Notes: generated by a model not told the origin, from the letters alone. A DNA stretch of 64,000 bases from Carnimonas nigrificans ATCC BAA-78 (GCF_000526695.1 NZ_JAGO01000013.1:124001-188000); one strand, 5' to 3'. Positions 29,195-39,849 are shown, counted from the stretch's first letter. Translations and numbers: made by a program.

Positions 29195-30874
29195 ATGGAC
29201 TTCAAACGCATCATCATCCTGATTCCGCTGGCAGTGCTCGCCTACCTGCTGGTGGTCCAGTGGAACAAGGATTACCACCAGGCAGATCAGGAACAGCAGA
29301 CCAGCCAGCAAGCCGAGCAACACTCGGATGAATCACGCCAACCTGATGATGTGCTCAAGGCACCTGAATCAACGGCTGACCGAGCCTCTCAGTCGCTTGA
29401 GCAGGGACAGCAAGGCAACCAGCAGCAGCCTGCCCACCACTCTTTGGTCAGTATCACCACTGACGTGCTGAACCTGCGCATTGATCCACGCGGTGGCGAT
29501 ATTGTGTACGCAGCACTGCCGCAGCAGTCGCAAGCGCTGCACTCCGATCAGCCTTTTGTACTGCTCGCTGACAGCAAATCGCTGCATTATGTTGCGCGTT
29601 CGGGCCTGCAAATCCAGAACCACCCAGGACGCCTGCAATACAGCGCCGATCAGACCGACTACCAGCTTTCTCCCGATCAGAAGCAGCTCACCGTTGACCT
29701 GCATGCTGACGTAGATGGCGCGCGTGTCACCAAACGCTTCACCTTCGATACCGGCTCCTATGCCGTGAAGGTCAGCTATCTGATCGACAACCAGGGCAGC
29801 AATCCGCTGGACGTGCGTTTCATTGGTCAGCTGGTGCGCGATCAGTCTGCCGATCCGACCGAGAGCCACGGCATGGGAATGCACTCCTATCTTGGCGCGG
29901 CATTCTCAAGCCCGGATAACAGCTACGAGAAAGTGAGCTTCGACGATCTGCGCAATAACAAATTCTCCGAGCGCAGTGCCGAAGGTGGCTGGGTAGCAAT
30001 GATTCAGCACTACTTCGTGAGTGCCTGGGTGCCCGAAGGCGACCAGCAGAATCTCTATTACGGCAACAAGGATTCCCAAAATCGTAGCGTAGCCGCCTTC
30101 GCTGGCCCTGAGCAGCAGATCGCTGCGGGCAGCAACGGCGAAATGAGCGCGACGCTCTATGTCGGTCCGAAGCTGCGCGATCAGCTGCTGGCGACAGCCC
30201 CCAACCTTCAGCTGACGGTTGACTACGGCTGGCTGTGGTTCCTGGCAACGCCGCTTTTCTGGCTGCTGTCGAAAATTCACGGCCTGATCGGCAACTGGGG
30301 CTGGTCCATCATCCTACTCACATGTGTGGTCAAGATTATCCTGCTGCCGCTTTCTGCCAAGGCGTACAAGTCCATGGCGAAAATGCGCAAGCTGGGTCCG
30401 CAAATGCAGCGTATCCGCGAGCAGCATGGCGATGATCGCCAGAAAATGTCGCAGGAGATGATGAAGTTCTACCAGAAAGAGAAGATCAACCCGCTGGGCG
30501 GCTGTCTGCCGATGGTCATCCAGATGCCGGTGTTCATCTCGCTTTACTGGATGCTGATGGAATCCGTCGAGCTGCGCCATTCTCCCTTCATGCTGTGGGT
30601 GCAGGATCTGTCGGCCATGGACCCGCTGTTCATCCTGCCGATCATCATGGGTCTGTCGATGTTCCTGCAGCAGCAGCTCAACCCGACACCGCCCGATCCC
30701 ACTCAGGCGAAGCTGATGAAGATGCTGCCGATTATCTTCACCTTCTTCTTCCTTTGGTTCCCGGCAGGTCTGGTGCTCTACTGGATTACCAACAACGTGC
30801 TCTCAATCGCTCAGCAGTACTTTATTACCAAGCAGATTGAGAAAAACGATGCCAAACGCGAAGCTCGATCCTGA
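29195..30874 (+). CDS. yidC: Membrane protein insertase YidC
   Basis: Inserts and folds inner-membrane proteins, alone or with SecYEG. 559 residues (E. coli 548): an N-terminal membrane segment (MDFKRIIILIPLAVLAYLLV), a Gln-rich linker, a large periplasmic beta domain (about 90-340), and the conserved C-terminal five-helix insertase region (GNWGWSIILLT, GGCLPMVIQMPVFISLYWML, and PAGLVLYWITNN). The start gives the full N-terminal segment. It is downstream of rnpA after an unusually long gap, and a terminator follows. Confidence 0.97.
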   Translation: MDFKRIIILIPLAVLAYLLVVQWNKDYHQADQEQQTSQQAEQHSDESRQPDDVLKAPESTADRASQSLEQGQQGNQQQPAHHSLVSITTDVLNLRIDPRGGDIVYAALPQQSQALHSDQPFVLLADSKSLHYVARSGLQIQNHPGRLQYSADQTDYQLSPDQKQLTVDLHADVDGARVTKRFTFDTGSYAVKVSYLIDNQGSNPLDVRFIGQLVRDQSADPTESHGMGMHSYLGAAFSSPDNSYEKVSFDDLRNNKFSERSAEGGWVAMIQHYFVSAWVPEGDQQNLYYGNKDSQNRSVAAFAGPEQQIAAGSNGEMSATLYVGPKLRDQLLATAPNLQLTVDYGWLWFLATPLFWLLSKIHGLIGNWGWSIILLTCVVKIILLPLSAKAYKSMAKMRKLGPQMQRIREQHGDDRQKMSQEMMKFYQKEKINPLGGCLPMVIQMPVFISLYWMLMESVELRHSPFMLWVQDLSAMDPLFILPIIMGLSMFLQQQLNPTPPDPTQAKLMKMLPIIFTFFFLWFPAGLVLYWITNNVLSIAQQYFITKQIEKNDAKREARS

Positions 30875-30895
30875 TTCAAGATCAAGCGCTAGCGA

Positions 30896-30925
30896 AAAAC
30901 CGGCCCTTCGGGGTCGGTTTTTTTA
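30896..30925 (+). terminator. Terminator of yidC
   Basis: AAACCGGCCC with a TTCG tetraloop and GGGTCGGTTT, then a run of T. Lies 22 bases after yidC. Confidence 0.9.
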
Positions 30926-31081
30926 TGTCTGAAGGCAGACCGCTTGTTCATCGTCATACAGCCATAGTGAAGGTGAAAACGCGGCACGAAGAGGAATGAC
31001 ACCCCCTTAATTAACCTTTGTTAAATTTTGGTCTCATGGTATTTTTCGGCTTTATCATTCCTCTCACCGAGCGTTTTTACC

Positions 31082-31483
31082 ATGAACAAACTGACTGACG
31101 CCATGAAGCAGATGCTGGCAAAGCAACTTCCCATCCAGGCAACAGTAGGCGCAGATGGCCTGCCTGATATTGGCCCCAAGCGCTCGCTCAGGGTCTATGA
31201 TGACCACACGCTGATCTATAACGAAAATACCGGCGGCCAAACGCTCACTAACATTCGCAACGGCTCGAAAATCGCGGTCGCCGTGATTGATCGCGAAGCG
31301 CTGGATGGCTTTCGTTTCATTGGTGAACCCGAGATATTCACCTCAGGCGAGCCTTACCAGAATGCTCTTGAATTTGCGCGCAACAACGGCATGAAAGAGC
31401 CAAAATGCGCCGTGCTGATTCACATTGGCATGATCTATACACTGAAATCTGGCCCTACCGCAGGCGCGCGTATGGATCAGTAA
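31082..31483 (+). CDS. Pyridoxamine 5'-phosphate oxidase-like FMN-binding protein
   Basis: 133 residues with the flavin split-barrel pattern: the DIGPKRSLRVYDDHTLIYNENTGGQTLTNIRNG run and a C-terminal LIHIGMIYTLKSGPTAG. Members reduce or bind diverse flavin or haem substrates; this short form usually has no proven activity. The start at 31082 removes an 18-residue non-family extension; its ribosome binding site is weak. It is isolated between yidC and mnmE, not part of a pathway I can name. Confidence 0.75.
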   Translation: MNKLTDAMKQMLAKQLPIQATVGADGLPDIGPKRSLRVYDDHTLIYNENTGGQTLTNIRNGSKIAVAVIDREALDGFRFIGEPEIFTSGEPYQNALEFARNNGMKEPKCAVLIHIGMIYTLKSGPTAGARMDQ

Positions 31484-31728
31484 CCGTTATCCAGCAATGA
31501 AGCCTATCGCCGCCCAGCCAGACCGGTACTGTTCTTGAACTATCGGCTGCACTGGCGGCGATTGAGCGACTCCTTCCGGCAGACTTGCTTCTCTCATCCT
31601 GATACAAACCGATTGCCGCTGAGAGCTTCCCGACAAAGAAATAGCCTGCTGTGCCCCGCTTTCTTTGTGGTATCTCACCGCGGCCCGTTATCATAGCGCC
31701 TATCTTTTTCCGTTCTGCTGGATACGCT

Positions 31729-33120
31729 ATGACCACTGCCGCTCGCGCGCCCTCAGCTCATCTTGACCGCGATACCATCTGCGCCCAGGCCACGCCTCCC
31801 GGCAGAGGCGGGGTGGGTATCGTACGCATCTCCGGGCCGCTGACAGCGGCATTGGCTGAAGCCATTCTCGGCTATAGCCCTACGCCTCGGCACGCGTACT
31901 ATGGCCCATTTCTTGCGGCTGATGGCAGCCATATTGATCAGGGCGTTGCGCTTTATTTTCCTGGCCCGCGCTCATTTACCGGTGAAGACGTACTAGAGCT
32001 TCAGGCCCACGGCGGCCCCGTCATCATTGACTGGCTGCTGGAGCGCAGCATGGAACTTGGCGCGCGACTGGCGCGCCCTGGCGAGTTTTCAGAACGCGCG
32101 TTCCTTAACGACAAGCTGGATCTGGCTCAGGCAGAGGCGATCAGCGACTTGATCGAAGCCAGCTCGCGGGCCGCAGCAACCAATGCCCTGCGTTCGCTGG
32201 ATGGTGAATTTTCGAACCGCGTACAAGCGCTGGTGCAATCACTGATTGAGCTGCGCGTGTACGTCGAAGCCGCCATCGACTTCCCCGAAGAAGAGATTGA
32301 TTTCATTGGTGATGGTGTCGTGGCTTCACGTCTGAATGAAGTACGTGAGCGCCTGCGTGCTGTGACCGCCGCCGCGGCTCAGGGGTCTCTGATGCGAGAG
32401 GGCATGCACGTAGTGATTGCCGGGCGCCCCAATGCCGGTAAATCGAGCCTTTTGAACGCTCTTACCCAGCGCGACAGCGCCATCGTTACCGACATCGCCG
32501 GCACCACCCGCGATGTGTTGCGCGAGCATATCCATATCGACGGCATGCCGCTGCATTTGATTGATACCGCAGGGCTGCGCGATACCCCCGACGCGGTTGA
32601 ACGCATCGGCGTGCAACGCGCCTGGGCCGAAATCGAGAAGGCCGACCGAGTGCTATTGCTGGTCGATGCCAGCGAAACGGCATCCCTCGACCCACTGGCG
32701 ATCTGGCCAGAATTCGTCGAACGCCTGCCAGCCCCCGAACGGCTCACCCTGGTACGCAATAAAATCGACGTCACGGACGAAGCCCCTGAAAGCAGCTTAT
32801 CCACAACCCCTCCTGTCATCCGCATCTCCGCCCGTGAAGGTCGGGGTGTGGATAACCTGAAAGCCCACCTGAAACAGGTGATGGGCTATCAAGCGACCAG
32901 CGAAGGGCAATTCTCCGCCCGACGGCGGCATCTCGAAGCGCTCCAGCGCGCCTCCGATGCACTGGAGACGGGACACCGCCAGTTAACCGAAGGCGGCGCT
33001 GGCGAGCTACTCGCCGAAGACCTGCGCGCCGCTCAAGAAGCCCTCGGCGAAATTACCGGCGAATTTACCGCCGATGATCTATTGGGCGAGATTTTTGGCA
33101 GTTTTTGTATTGGGAAATAG
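31729..33120 (+). CDS. mnmE: tRNA uridine-5-carboxymethylaminomethyl synthesis GTPase
   Basis: With MnmG it modifies the wobble U34 of several tRNAs. 463 residues: an N-terminal formyl-THF-binding domain ([13 protein letters not shown]), the helical domain, a central G domain ([22 protein letters not shown]) and the C-terminal CIGK motif. The ATG at 31729 gives the usual start. mnmG normally follows but is absent here; an autotransporter gene comes next. Confidence 0.97.
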   Translation: MTTAARAPSAHLDRDTICAQATPPGRGGVGIVRISGPLTAALAEAILGYSPTPRHAYYGPFLAADGSHIDQGVALYFPGPRSFTGEDVLELQAHGGPVIIDWLLERSMELGARLARPGEFSERAFLNDKLDLAQAEAISDLIEASSRAAATNALRSLDGEFSNRVQALVQSLIELRVYVEAAIDFPEEEIDFIGDGVVASRLNEVRERLRAVTAAAAQGSLMREGMHVVIAGRPNAGKSSLLNALTQRDSAIVTDIAGTTRDVLREHIHIDGMPLHLIDTAGLRDTPDAVERIGVQRAWAEIEKADRVLLLVDASETASLDPLAIWPEFVERLPAPERLTLVRNKIDVTDEAPESSLSTTPPVIRISAREGRGVDNLKAHLKQVMGYQATSEGQFSARRRHLEALQRASDALETGHRQLTEGGAGELLAEDLRAAQEALGEITGEFTADDLLGEIFGSFCIGK

Positions 33121-33288
33121 ATTCCCACCCAAGCAAACATCCAAAACTATCCACCACAAACACACCACTAATCTGCCAACCTTAATTCAATACCACAGTG
33201 CATGATGCACTGCCGTTTCCGTCAAGTAACTGTCATTCGCCGCCATTAGCGTTAGCGCGGGTTATTACTGACGGGAACGGAAAACACC

Positions 33289-36177
33289 ATGAAGACATCT
33301 CGCTTGCTCGCCCACGGCATCATGGCCGGCGGACTTGCGTCACTGGCATCAATATCTGCGCAGGGTGCGTCGTTCGACGATGTGCTGGCGTATGAAGATG
33401 GCAAGATCAACGACTGGTTTCACTATTCGGACGAGAAGGTGCTTGGTCCTTATCCGGCCCGCCACAGCGGTTTCGAAGAGCAGGATCGTGTTGCCTTCAA
33501 TCGCTATTCGCAACAGCAGGGGACGCGCAAGGCGCTGTCGGAGCGTGATGCCAATCTCTCCAGCGACTATAGAAACGCCACCTTCGCGCCAGCAGCCTTT
33601 GGCAATGAAGCCAGCAAGATTGATGTGCGTCATTCCGACGCTTATCAGCATATTCGTGCCATTAATGATCGTACCAACAGCTATATCGCCGAGAATGGCG
33701 AGATGCGCTTCACCAACAGCTACTTCAAGGATAAGTGGGATCGCGCCCGCCCCTACAATGCCATCGACCCCGACACGGGGGAGTGGCTGCCTTCTTACCC
33801 GACGCCGCCGGCAGACGAGAGCAGCCATGCCTATCCCAGTGGGCATACGGCTATCGGGTTCGCCGAGGCCGTACCGCTTGCGCTGGCCTTTCCCGAGCGC
33901 GGGGAAGAAATTTACTCACGCGCCCTGCAATATGGCGAGAGCCGCGTTGTGCTGGGCGTGCATTATCCTACCGATACCATCGGTTCACGCGCATTGGCCA
34001 ACTACACCACCACGCAGCTGCTGAGCGATCCCACGCTGAAGGACTATCTCGTCACCCAGGCTCGCCAGCTACGCCAGGATGTGGCTGCCCATATCAATGG
34101 CGATCTTCGTCAAACACTCGCGCAGCAGCCAACGCTGCTGGCTGACCATTACCGCGCTGATGGCAATAATATTGGCTACTACGGTGAGGCGGGCAAACAG
34201 GCAACACCCGGTCTCGCCCCTGACAAACTTCCCAATAACGCTGGCAATCTGCTGCTGCTGCGCTTCCCTTATCTATCCAGAGAGGAACGTCGCAACATCC
34301 TGGCGAGCACGTCATATCCTGAAGACTCTCTCGCTGGCTATATGACCAAAGAGAATAATCCGGACAGCTATTGGGGCTTGCTGGATGTGCCGAACGCCTA
34401 TCGCGGCCCCGCCCGGTTCTACCGTGATACCACCGTCAACCAGCGCGTCACAGAGGACGATATCGCTGACTTCGGCATTTACGACGAATGGAAGAACAAC
34501 ATCAGCGGGCCGGGGCGTTTGATCAAGCAGGGCACCGGTGCGCTGACGCTGTCAGGTAACAACAGCTTTGCTGGAATCACTTTAGAAGAGGGCACTCTGG
34601 CGCTGGAAGGTGCCAATGCGTTAACGCAAACTTCCCGCGTGAACGGCGGTACGCTGATCGTCAATGGCACGCTCGACCAAGGGCTGACCGTAGAGGGCGG
34701 TCGCCTGCAAGGTCACGGCACCCTCAAGGGCGATACGCGCATTACGCACGGCACCCTTGCACCGGGTGGTTCTGGCTCAGTAGGCGCTCTCACGATAGAT
34801 GGCGACCTGCATCTGGCTAACAGCAGTACCTACGCAGCAAAAATCGACGCTCAACGTGAAGAGAGCGATACCGTGAACGTTAGCGGTACGACGTCGCTGG
34901 AAGGCGGTCAGCTGAAGGTAGTAGACGGTGACGGCGGCGAGTTATCGCCTGATGCACTGAAGGCAGCCTACGGCAAGCAATACACCCTGCTCACAAGCAA
35001 TAAAGGAATCGAAGGCAGCTTCGGTAAGGTTAACGCGGGAACATTGCCCTTCGCTGGCGGTACGCTGAATTATACGGATAACGAAGCCATCGTAACGCTA
35101 GGCCGTAACGGTCGCCGCTTCGCTGAGGCCGCGCATACCTCCAATCAGCGTGCAGTTGCCGATGTTCTGGAAACTCTGCCCACCGAAGGCACGCTCTATC
35201 GCAATTTCGTCTTCTCACCCAGCGATGGCGATGCCCAGCGTTCGCTGGAGCAACTGAGCGGTCAGCTCTACAGCGATATTCTAGAGGCCACGCTGGTCGC
35301 TGATCGGCAGGTGAGTTCGGCCATTATCAATCATCTGTCACGCAGCACGGCGCGTGATGGCGTCTGGTTCCAACTAGTCGGCAACAACAACCATGTCAGC
35401 GGCAAGAATGGGATCGAGGGCTATCACAACAATACCAAGGGGCTACAGCTGGGCGCTGAAAAACAGTTACCTGATAACACGACGCTGGGCGCCGCTTTCG
35501 CTTATCTGGATGGCAATTTGCACGCAGGCGAACACGGCAAGGCCGACAGCGACAACTATTACCTCGACCTATACGCCAACCATCGCTGGGAGGATTTGAG
35601 CATTTCCTTCGGCGGAGGCTATGCGTGGCACCATATTGATACCAAACGCTCGGTAGACGTCGGTGATCTCCATCAGCACCTTGATGACAGCAACCATGGT
35701 CATTCATGGCGGCTGTTTGGTGAGGCGCGCTACGACATCCAGGCAGGGCCAGTCACGACTACGCCCTATCTGAATCTCAGCTATAACCGCTTCCAAAGCG
35801 GGAAGGTGAATGAAGGCAATGGCAGTGCCGCGCTCAATGGTGCTGAGCGTGCTGTCACCGATACCACCTCTACCGCTGGTGTGCGCTTTGCTTATGCGCT
35901 TGGCACTCCGCAGACACTACCCGTGACACTACAAGCGGATCTTGGCTGGCTACATCAGTGGGCCTCGCGCGATCGTGATCGCTGGCTGCACTTCAATGAC
36001 AGCACCAGCGACTTCCGCAGCCGCTCGGTGGATGCCTTCAATAACGCAGCGGCAGTGAGTGCAGGCGCCATGTTCGGGCACGCCGATGGGATGAATCTCT
36101 CTGTCGATTACGTAGGCAGTTTTGGTGGCAAGCAGCACAATAATGGCATCAACGCACAGCTAAGCTGGGCGCTATAA
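33289..36177 (+). CDS. Autotransporter with an N-terminal class A acid phosphatase (PAP2) passenger
   Basis: 962 residues. A signal peptide (about 1-26) precedes a complete class A nonspecific acid phosphatase: KX6RP at K147-P155, PSGH at 183-186, and SRX5HX3D at 218-229, the PAP2 catalytic triad of motifs. Residues about 405-620 are a Gly-rich beta-helix stalk with the autotransporter-associated repeat (GRLIKQGTGALTLSGNNSF). Residues about 680-962 are an outer-membrane beta barrel. So the phosphatase should be displayed on, or released from, the cell surface to free phosphate from organic esters. GGAAC/GGAAAA precedes the ATG. No Pho box was seen. Confidence 0.9.
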   Translation: MKTSRLLAHGIMAGGLASLASISAQGASFDDVLAYEDGKINDWFHYSDEKVLGPYPARHSGFEEQDRVAFNRYSQQQGTRKALSERDANLSSDYRNATFAPAAFGNEASKIDVRHSDAYQHIRAINDRTNSYIAENGEMRFTNSYFKDKWDRARPYNAIDPDTGEWLPSYPTPPADESSHAYPSGHTAIGFAEAVPLALAFPERGEEIYSRALQYGESRVVLGVHYPTDTIGSRALANYTTTQLLSDPTLKDYLVTQARQLRQDVAAHINGDLRQTLAQQPTLLADHYRADGNNIGYYGEAGKQATPGLAPDKLPNNAGNLLLLRFPYLSREERRNILASTSYPEDSLAGYMTKENNPDSYWGLLDVPNAYRGPARFYRDTTVNQRVTEDDIADFGIYDEWKNNISGPGRLIKQGTGALTLSGNNSFAGITLEEGTLALEGANALTQTSRVNGGTLIVNGTLDQGLTVEGGRLQGHGTLKGDTRITHGTLAPGGSGSVGALTIDGDLHLANSSTYAAKIDAQREESDTVNVSGTTSLEGGQLKVVDGDGGELSPDALKAAYGKQYTLLTSNKGIEGSFGKVNAGTLPFAGGTLNYTDNEAIVTLGRNGRRFAEAAHTSNQRAVADVLETLPTEGTLYRNFVFSPSDGDAQRSLEQLSGQLYSDILEATLVADRQVSSAIINHLSRSTARDGVWFQLVGNNNHVSGKNGIEGYHNNTKGLQLGAEKQLPDNTTLGAAFAYLDGNLHAGEHGKADSDNYYLDLYANHRWEDLSISFGGGYAWHHIDTKRSVDVGDLHQHLDDSNHGHSWRLFGEARYDIQAGPVTTTPYLNLSYNRFQSGKVNEGNGSAALNGAERAVTDTTSTAGVRFAYALGTPQTLPVTLQADLGWLHQWASRDRDRWLHFNDSTSDFRSRSVDAFNNAAAVSAGAMFGHADGMNLSVDYVGSFGGKQHNNGINAQLSWAL

Positions 36178-36216
36178 GCTCTCCAACGTCAGGCTTCATT
36201 GCATCAGCACATGTCA

Positions 36217-36242
36217 AAGGGCGGCCTTTTCAGGGCTGCCCT
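36217..36242 (+). terminator. Weak terminator after the autotransporter gene
   Basis: AAGGGCGGCC pairs imperfectly with GGGCTGCCCTT around a TTTTCA loop, about 40 bases past the stop; only a short T-rich stretch follows. Confidence 0.45.
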
Positions 36243-36422
36243 TCGATATTGAAACGTCTTGATCCTTTGCCATCTGTATGGGCAAAACAGCTTCCCCGCT
36301 GTGCGACATGGGTGCTCAGGCTGCTGTCAGGCCCCAAATCGTAGTAGCATGGCCCTCAGTTATCCTTAAAGCCTTAACGTTCAAAGACTAAAGTGTCGCC
36401 ATTTACTTCAGGGAGAGAAGGC

Positions 36423-38699
36423 GTGACATCATCTGCTCAGCCCACTGACCAACCAGCATCCACCGCTGCACGCGGTTCGCGACTGAACAGCGGCTTCCGC
36501 ATACTGGTGACACTGATACTGCTGATCTCCGGTATTGCGCTCGGGGCAGGTGGCATCATGCTGGCTGCAGAAGGCGGTACCTGGTACTACCTGTGGGCCG
36601 GGGCAGGGTACGTTATTTGCGCGCTCCTATTATTGCTGCGCGTGCGTATCACTGGGCTGCTGGCAACGCTTTTGTTTATCGCCACTGTTGTCTGGGCGAT
36701 CAAGGATGCCCCCAATTTCGGCTTTTGGACGCTGGTGCCCCGCCTTGGTACTCCCGCTCTTCTGCTGCTGCTCACGCTATGTAGTTCTGCGCTGCTGACC
36801 AACGTGCATCGTGTGGCGAAGTGGCTACAGCTTGCGCTGGCAGGCGCCTTGTTTATCGCACTGCTGGCCGTGTTTATCAGCGGTTTCTATCCCCATGACA
36901 GCATCAGGCGTGACACCCCGATCGCCCAGCGCAGCCTGTTGCCCGACCAGTCCCCCGATTGGCACACCGTTGGCCGCGACAATAACGGCACGCGCTTTGC
37001 GCCGCATCAGCAGATTACGCCACAGAACGTCGATCAGTTGGAAGTGGCCTGGCACTATCGTGATCAAAGCGACTCACAGCAGCCCGACCACACACAGCAT
37101 GCAACACCGCTACAGATTGGCGATACGCTCTATACTTGCAGCGCCTCGCATCTGATAACGGCGCTTAATGGCACGACCGGCGAGTCCGAGTGGCAGTTTT
37201 CTCCCGAGCAAGGTGCTCCTTCTTCCTGCCATACCCTTGGCTACTACGATGTTACCCAGGATGTCAGCCTCAGCTCACAGCAGCGCCAACCGGTTGATGG
37301 CCAGCAGTGCCAGCAGCAGCTATTTGCCGTGGCGGGAAGTCGTCTCTTTGCCGTGGATGCGCATACTGGCGAGGCGTGCAGCGATTTTGGCGACCACGGT
37401 AGTGTGGCGCTTGGTGCAGATAACGAGGGCAACAGTGCCCATAGTCTGACTGCGCCGCTGGTGGCCGGCCACTTGGTCATTACCGGCTCACGCAGTGGCA
37501 GCGATAACACCGTGCATGCCATTGATGCGCGCACTGGCCAGCAGGTATGGCAGTGGGAAGGTCTTAATGCTGCACAGCAGGATGAAGCACCTGGCCCACG
37601 CATGACGACCAGCGCCATCTATGACAGCGACCTTGATGCGGTGTATCTCACCACAGACAGCGGTAGTCCGGCTGCTTCTGCCCAGCAGGATAGCGACGTT
37701 CAGCAACGCTTCAGCTCAGCCATCGTGGCGCTGGACGCTAACACCGGCAGGCTGAAATGGTCATTCCAAACAGTACACCACGATGTATGGGGCTATGGCG
37801 TTAATGCCCAGCCAGTACTGACAGAGATCAACAACACGAATAAACGCACCTTGCCCGCGCTGGTGCAGACCTCTCCCACGGGCAATATCTTTATTCTGGA
37901 TCGTCAGACAGGACGCCCCATTGAGTCGGTTGAGGAGCGCTCGGCACCGGAACTTGAACAACAAGGCCACAATGTTCTGGCGACTACCCAGCCCTATACC
38001 GGTACGATGCCGCAGCTACAGGGCACCCGCCTCGCCGACAACACCATGTGGGGCCTGACGCCCTTTGACCAGCTATCGTGCCGTTTACAGCTTCAGCACT
38101 CCAGCTATCAGGGTGACTATACGCCGCCCGCTGGGCGCTCCACCATTCAGTATCCCGCGGCCAATACGTCAGCGATCAAGGGCGTTTCCCTTGATCCGAC
38201 CCGCCGGCTGCTCTTCGTCAACAGCTCCCATATGGCAGAAAAAACGGTACGCGACCGGGATGGAAATATACGCTACACCGAGCCGCTGACATCAGCACTG
38301 GGCGTGCCTTGCGTAACACCACCGTTGGGTATCCTGAGCGCCATCAATCTCGATAGCCACAAACTCGTATGGCAAGTACCGGTAGGCACTACGCTAAACG
38401 CTGGCCCCTTCGGACTGCATAGCCAGCTGCCCATGCCGGTAGGTATGCCAAACAACGGTGCTCCTACAGCGACCGCATCAGGGCTGGTGTTTTTCGCCGG
38501 TGCAGATGACAACTATCTGCGTGCGTTCGATTCCACTTCAGGCGAAGTTGTATGGCGCGAACGTCTACCCGGCAAGGCTGTCTCGGCCCCGGTAAGCTTT
38601 ACCTCGCCCAGCAACCATCGCCAGTACGTAGTAGTCGCCGCCCGAGATCAGGATTCTCACGAAACACATCTGGTGGGCTTCTCGCTGCCCCGCGACTGA
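36423..38699 (+). CDS. Membrane-bound PQQ-dependent dehydrogenase (glucose/quinate/shikimate type)
   Basis: 758 residues. Five hydrophobic segments in the first ~140 residues anchor it in the inner membrane; the rest is an eight-bladed PQQ propeller in the periplasm, with blade motifs such as DAHTGEAC, DANTGRLKW and DRQTGRP. It oxidises a sugar or polyol with PQQ and passes electrons to ubiquinone. The architecture matches E. coli Gcd (796), but glucose, quinate and shikimate enzymes cannot be told apart by eye. The start is a GTG at 36423 with GGGAGAG 6 bases upstream. No PQQ biosynthesis genes are in this window. Confidence 0.85.
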   Translation: MTSSAQPTDQPASTAARGSRLNSGFRILVTLILLISGIALGAGGIMLAAEGGTWYYLWAGAGYVICALLLLLRVRITGLLATLLFIATVVWAIKDAPNFGFWTLVPRLGTPALLLLLTLCSSALLTNVHRVAKWLQLALAGALFIALLAVFISGFYPHDSIRRDTPIAQRSLLPDQSPDWHTVGRDNNGTRFAPHQQITPQNVDQLEVAWHYRDQSDSQQPDHTQHATPLQIGDTLYTCSASHLITALNGTTGESEWQFSPEQGAPSSCHTLGYYDVTQDVSLSSQQRQPVDGQQCQQQLFAVAGSRLFAVDAHTGEACSDFGDHGSVALGADNEGNSAHSLTAPLVAGHLVITGSRSGSDNTVHAIDARTGQQVWQWEGLNAAQQDEAPGPRMTTSAIYDSDLDAVYLTTDSGSPAASAQQDSDVQQRFSSAIVALDANTGRLKWSFQTVHHDVWGYGVNAQPVLTEINNTNKRTLPALVQTSPTGNIFILDRQTGRPIESVEERSAPELEQQGHNVLATTQPYTGTMPQLQGTRLADNTMWGLTPFDQLSCRLQLQHSSYQGDYTPPAGRSTIQYPAANTSAIKGVSLDPTRRLLFVNSSHMAEKTVRDRDGNIRYTEPLTSALGVPCVTPPLGILSAINLDSHKLVWQVPVGTTLNAGPFGLHSQLPMPVGMPNNGAPTATASGLVFFAGADDNYLRAFDSTSGEVVWRERLPGKAVSAPVSFTSPSNHRQYVVVAARDQDSHETHLVGFSLPRD

Positions 38700-39069
38700 T
38701 CGCTATTGCCCCGCTCCCGAGAAAACAGCGGGAGCGGGGCAGGGATAGGGTGGGTGCCCGCTTTTCGTGAGGCAATAACATGTCTGCTGAGTATTCAGCT
38801 ACCAGCGCCCCGAAGAGGTAACGGTATCCAATAACAGGAAGGAGCGATGCTTCGCCTTTGACATAAATAGCGCTGGGCGTGAGGTGGCTCGCAGGTCATA
38901 TCCTGCTGGCAGCAAGCGCCCCTCACAGCCCTTCATTCGAAAGCAGCTCCATCACCCTCAAGCAGATTCTCCACGAGTCTGACGAGCAACAGCCCCGCTG
39001 GACGCGCTCGCCTCTTAACGAGATGATAACGAGTCCTCGGTAAACCGCAGCTTTTTCAACGGAGTTCTC
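38700..39069. other. Intergenic region between the PQQ dehydrogenase and surE
   Basis: 370 bases. The only structure I see is the hairpin at 38708-38740; there is no clear promoter for surE, gene or RNA. Confidence 0.4.
38708..38740 (+). terminator. GC-rich hairpin after the PQQ dehydrogenase
   Basis: GCCCCGCTCCC pairs perfectly with GGGAGCGGGGC over an 11-base loop, 8 bases past the stop, but without a T-tract. Confidence 0.6.
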
Positions 39070-39849
39070 ATGTCACGTCCCTTCCTTGATCGTATTCTGC
39101 TCACCAACGACGACGGTATCTCCGCACCGGGCCTGGCGGCGCTTACCAACGTGGCACGTTCCATCGCACGCGAGGTCTGGATAGTGGCACCGGCCCGGGA
39201 TCAGAGTGGCGTCGCCACCAGTTTGAGCCTGCATGATCCGCTGCGCGTTACCCAGCTTGAGCCGCAGTGCTTCGCGGTCACGGGAACGCCCACCGACTGC
39301 GCGGCCATTGCGATCCGTCATCTGATGGCTGATAACCCGCCGGATCTGTTGCTTTCGGGCATCAATAGAGGCGCTAATCTCGGCACCGAAACCAGCTACT
39401 CAGGCACGGTGGGTGCCGCGCTCACCAGCATTGCGCTGGGTGTGCCCGCCATCGCGCTTAGTCAAGCATTTACCGATGGTCAGGCCGTAAAGTGGGAAAC
39501 CGCCGAAGCGCTGGCACCCGCTGTCATTCAACAGCTCGTCGAGCTTAACTGGCCTGATCACGTAGCGCTCAATGTCAACTTCCCTGATCAGCCTGCCGAC
39601 AGCGTCAAACCGCTGACAGCCACCCATCAGGGCAAGGGCGCCCTCGATACCATTGACGTGATTGAGCGGGAAGATCCTCGCCAGCACTCCTATTACTGGC
39701 TGAAAATCAGAAGGCAAACCGGGGAAGCCGATGACAACAGCGAAACTCACTGCTTAAGTGACGGTCACATAACCGTATCGCCCATTGCCTTCGAGCGCAC
39801 CGATCAAGCGACCTATCAGCATTTGCAGACGCAGCTGACGAAGGCATGA
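39070..39849 (+). CDS. surE: 5'/3'-nucleotidase SurE
   Basis: Metal-dependent nucleoside monophosphatase and exopolyphosphatase active in stationary phase. The 259 residues carry LLTNDDGISAPG (metal-binding Asp pair) near the N-terminus and SGINRGANLG and SGTVGAA further on, all diagnostic. In other gammaproteobacteria it lies with pcm, nlpD and rpoS; here those are absent and a DsbA-like gene follows 59 bases later. Confidence 0.95.
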   Translation: MSRPFLDRILLTNDDGISAPGLAALTNVARSIAREVWIVAPARDQSGVATSLSLHDPLRVTQLEPQCFAVTGTPTDCAAIAIRHLMADNPPDLLLSGINRGANLGTETSYSGTVGAALTSIALGVPAIALSQAFTDGQAVKWETAEALAPAVIQQLVELNWPDHVALNVNFPDQPADSVKPLTATHQGKGALDTIDVIEREDPRQHSYYWLKIRRQTGEADDNSETHCLSDGHITVSPIAFERTDQATYQHLQTQLTKA

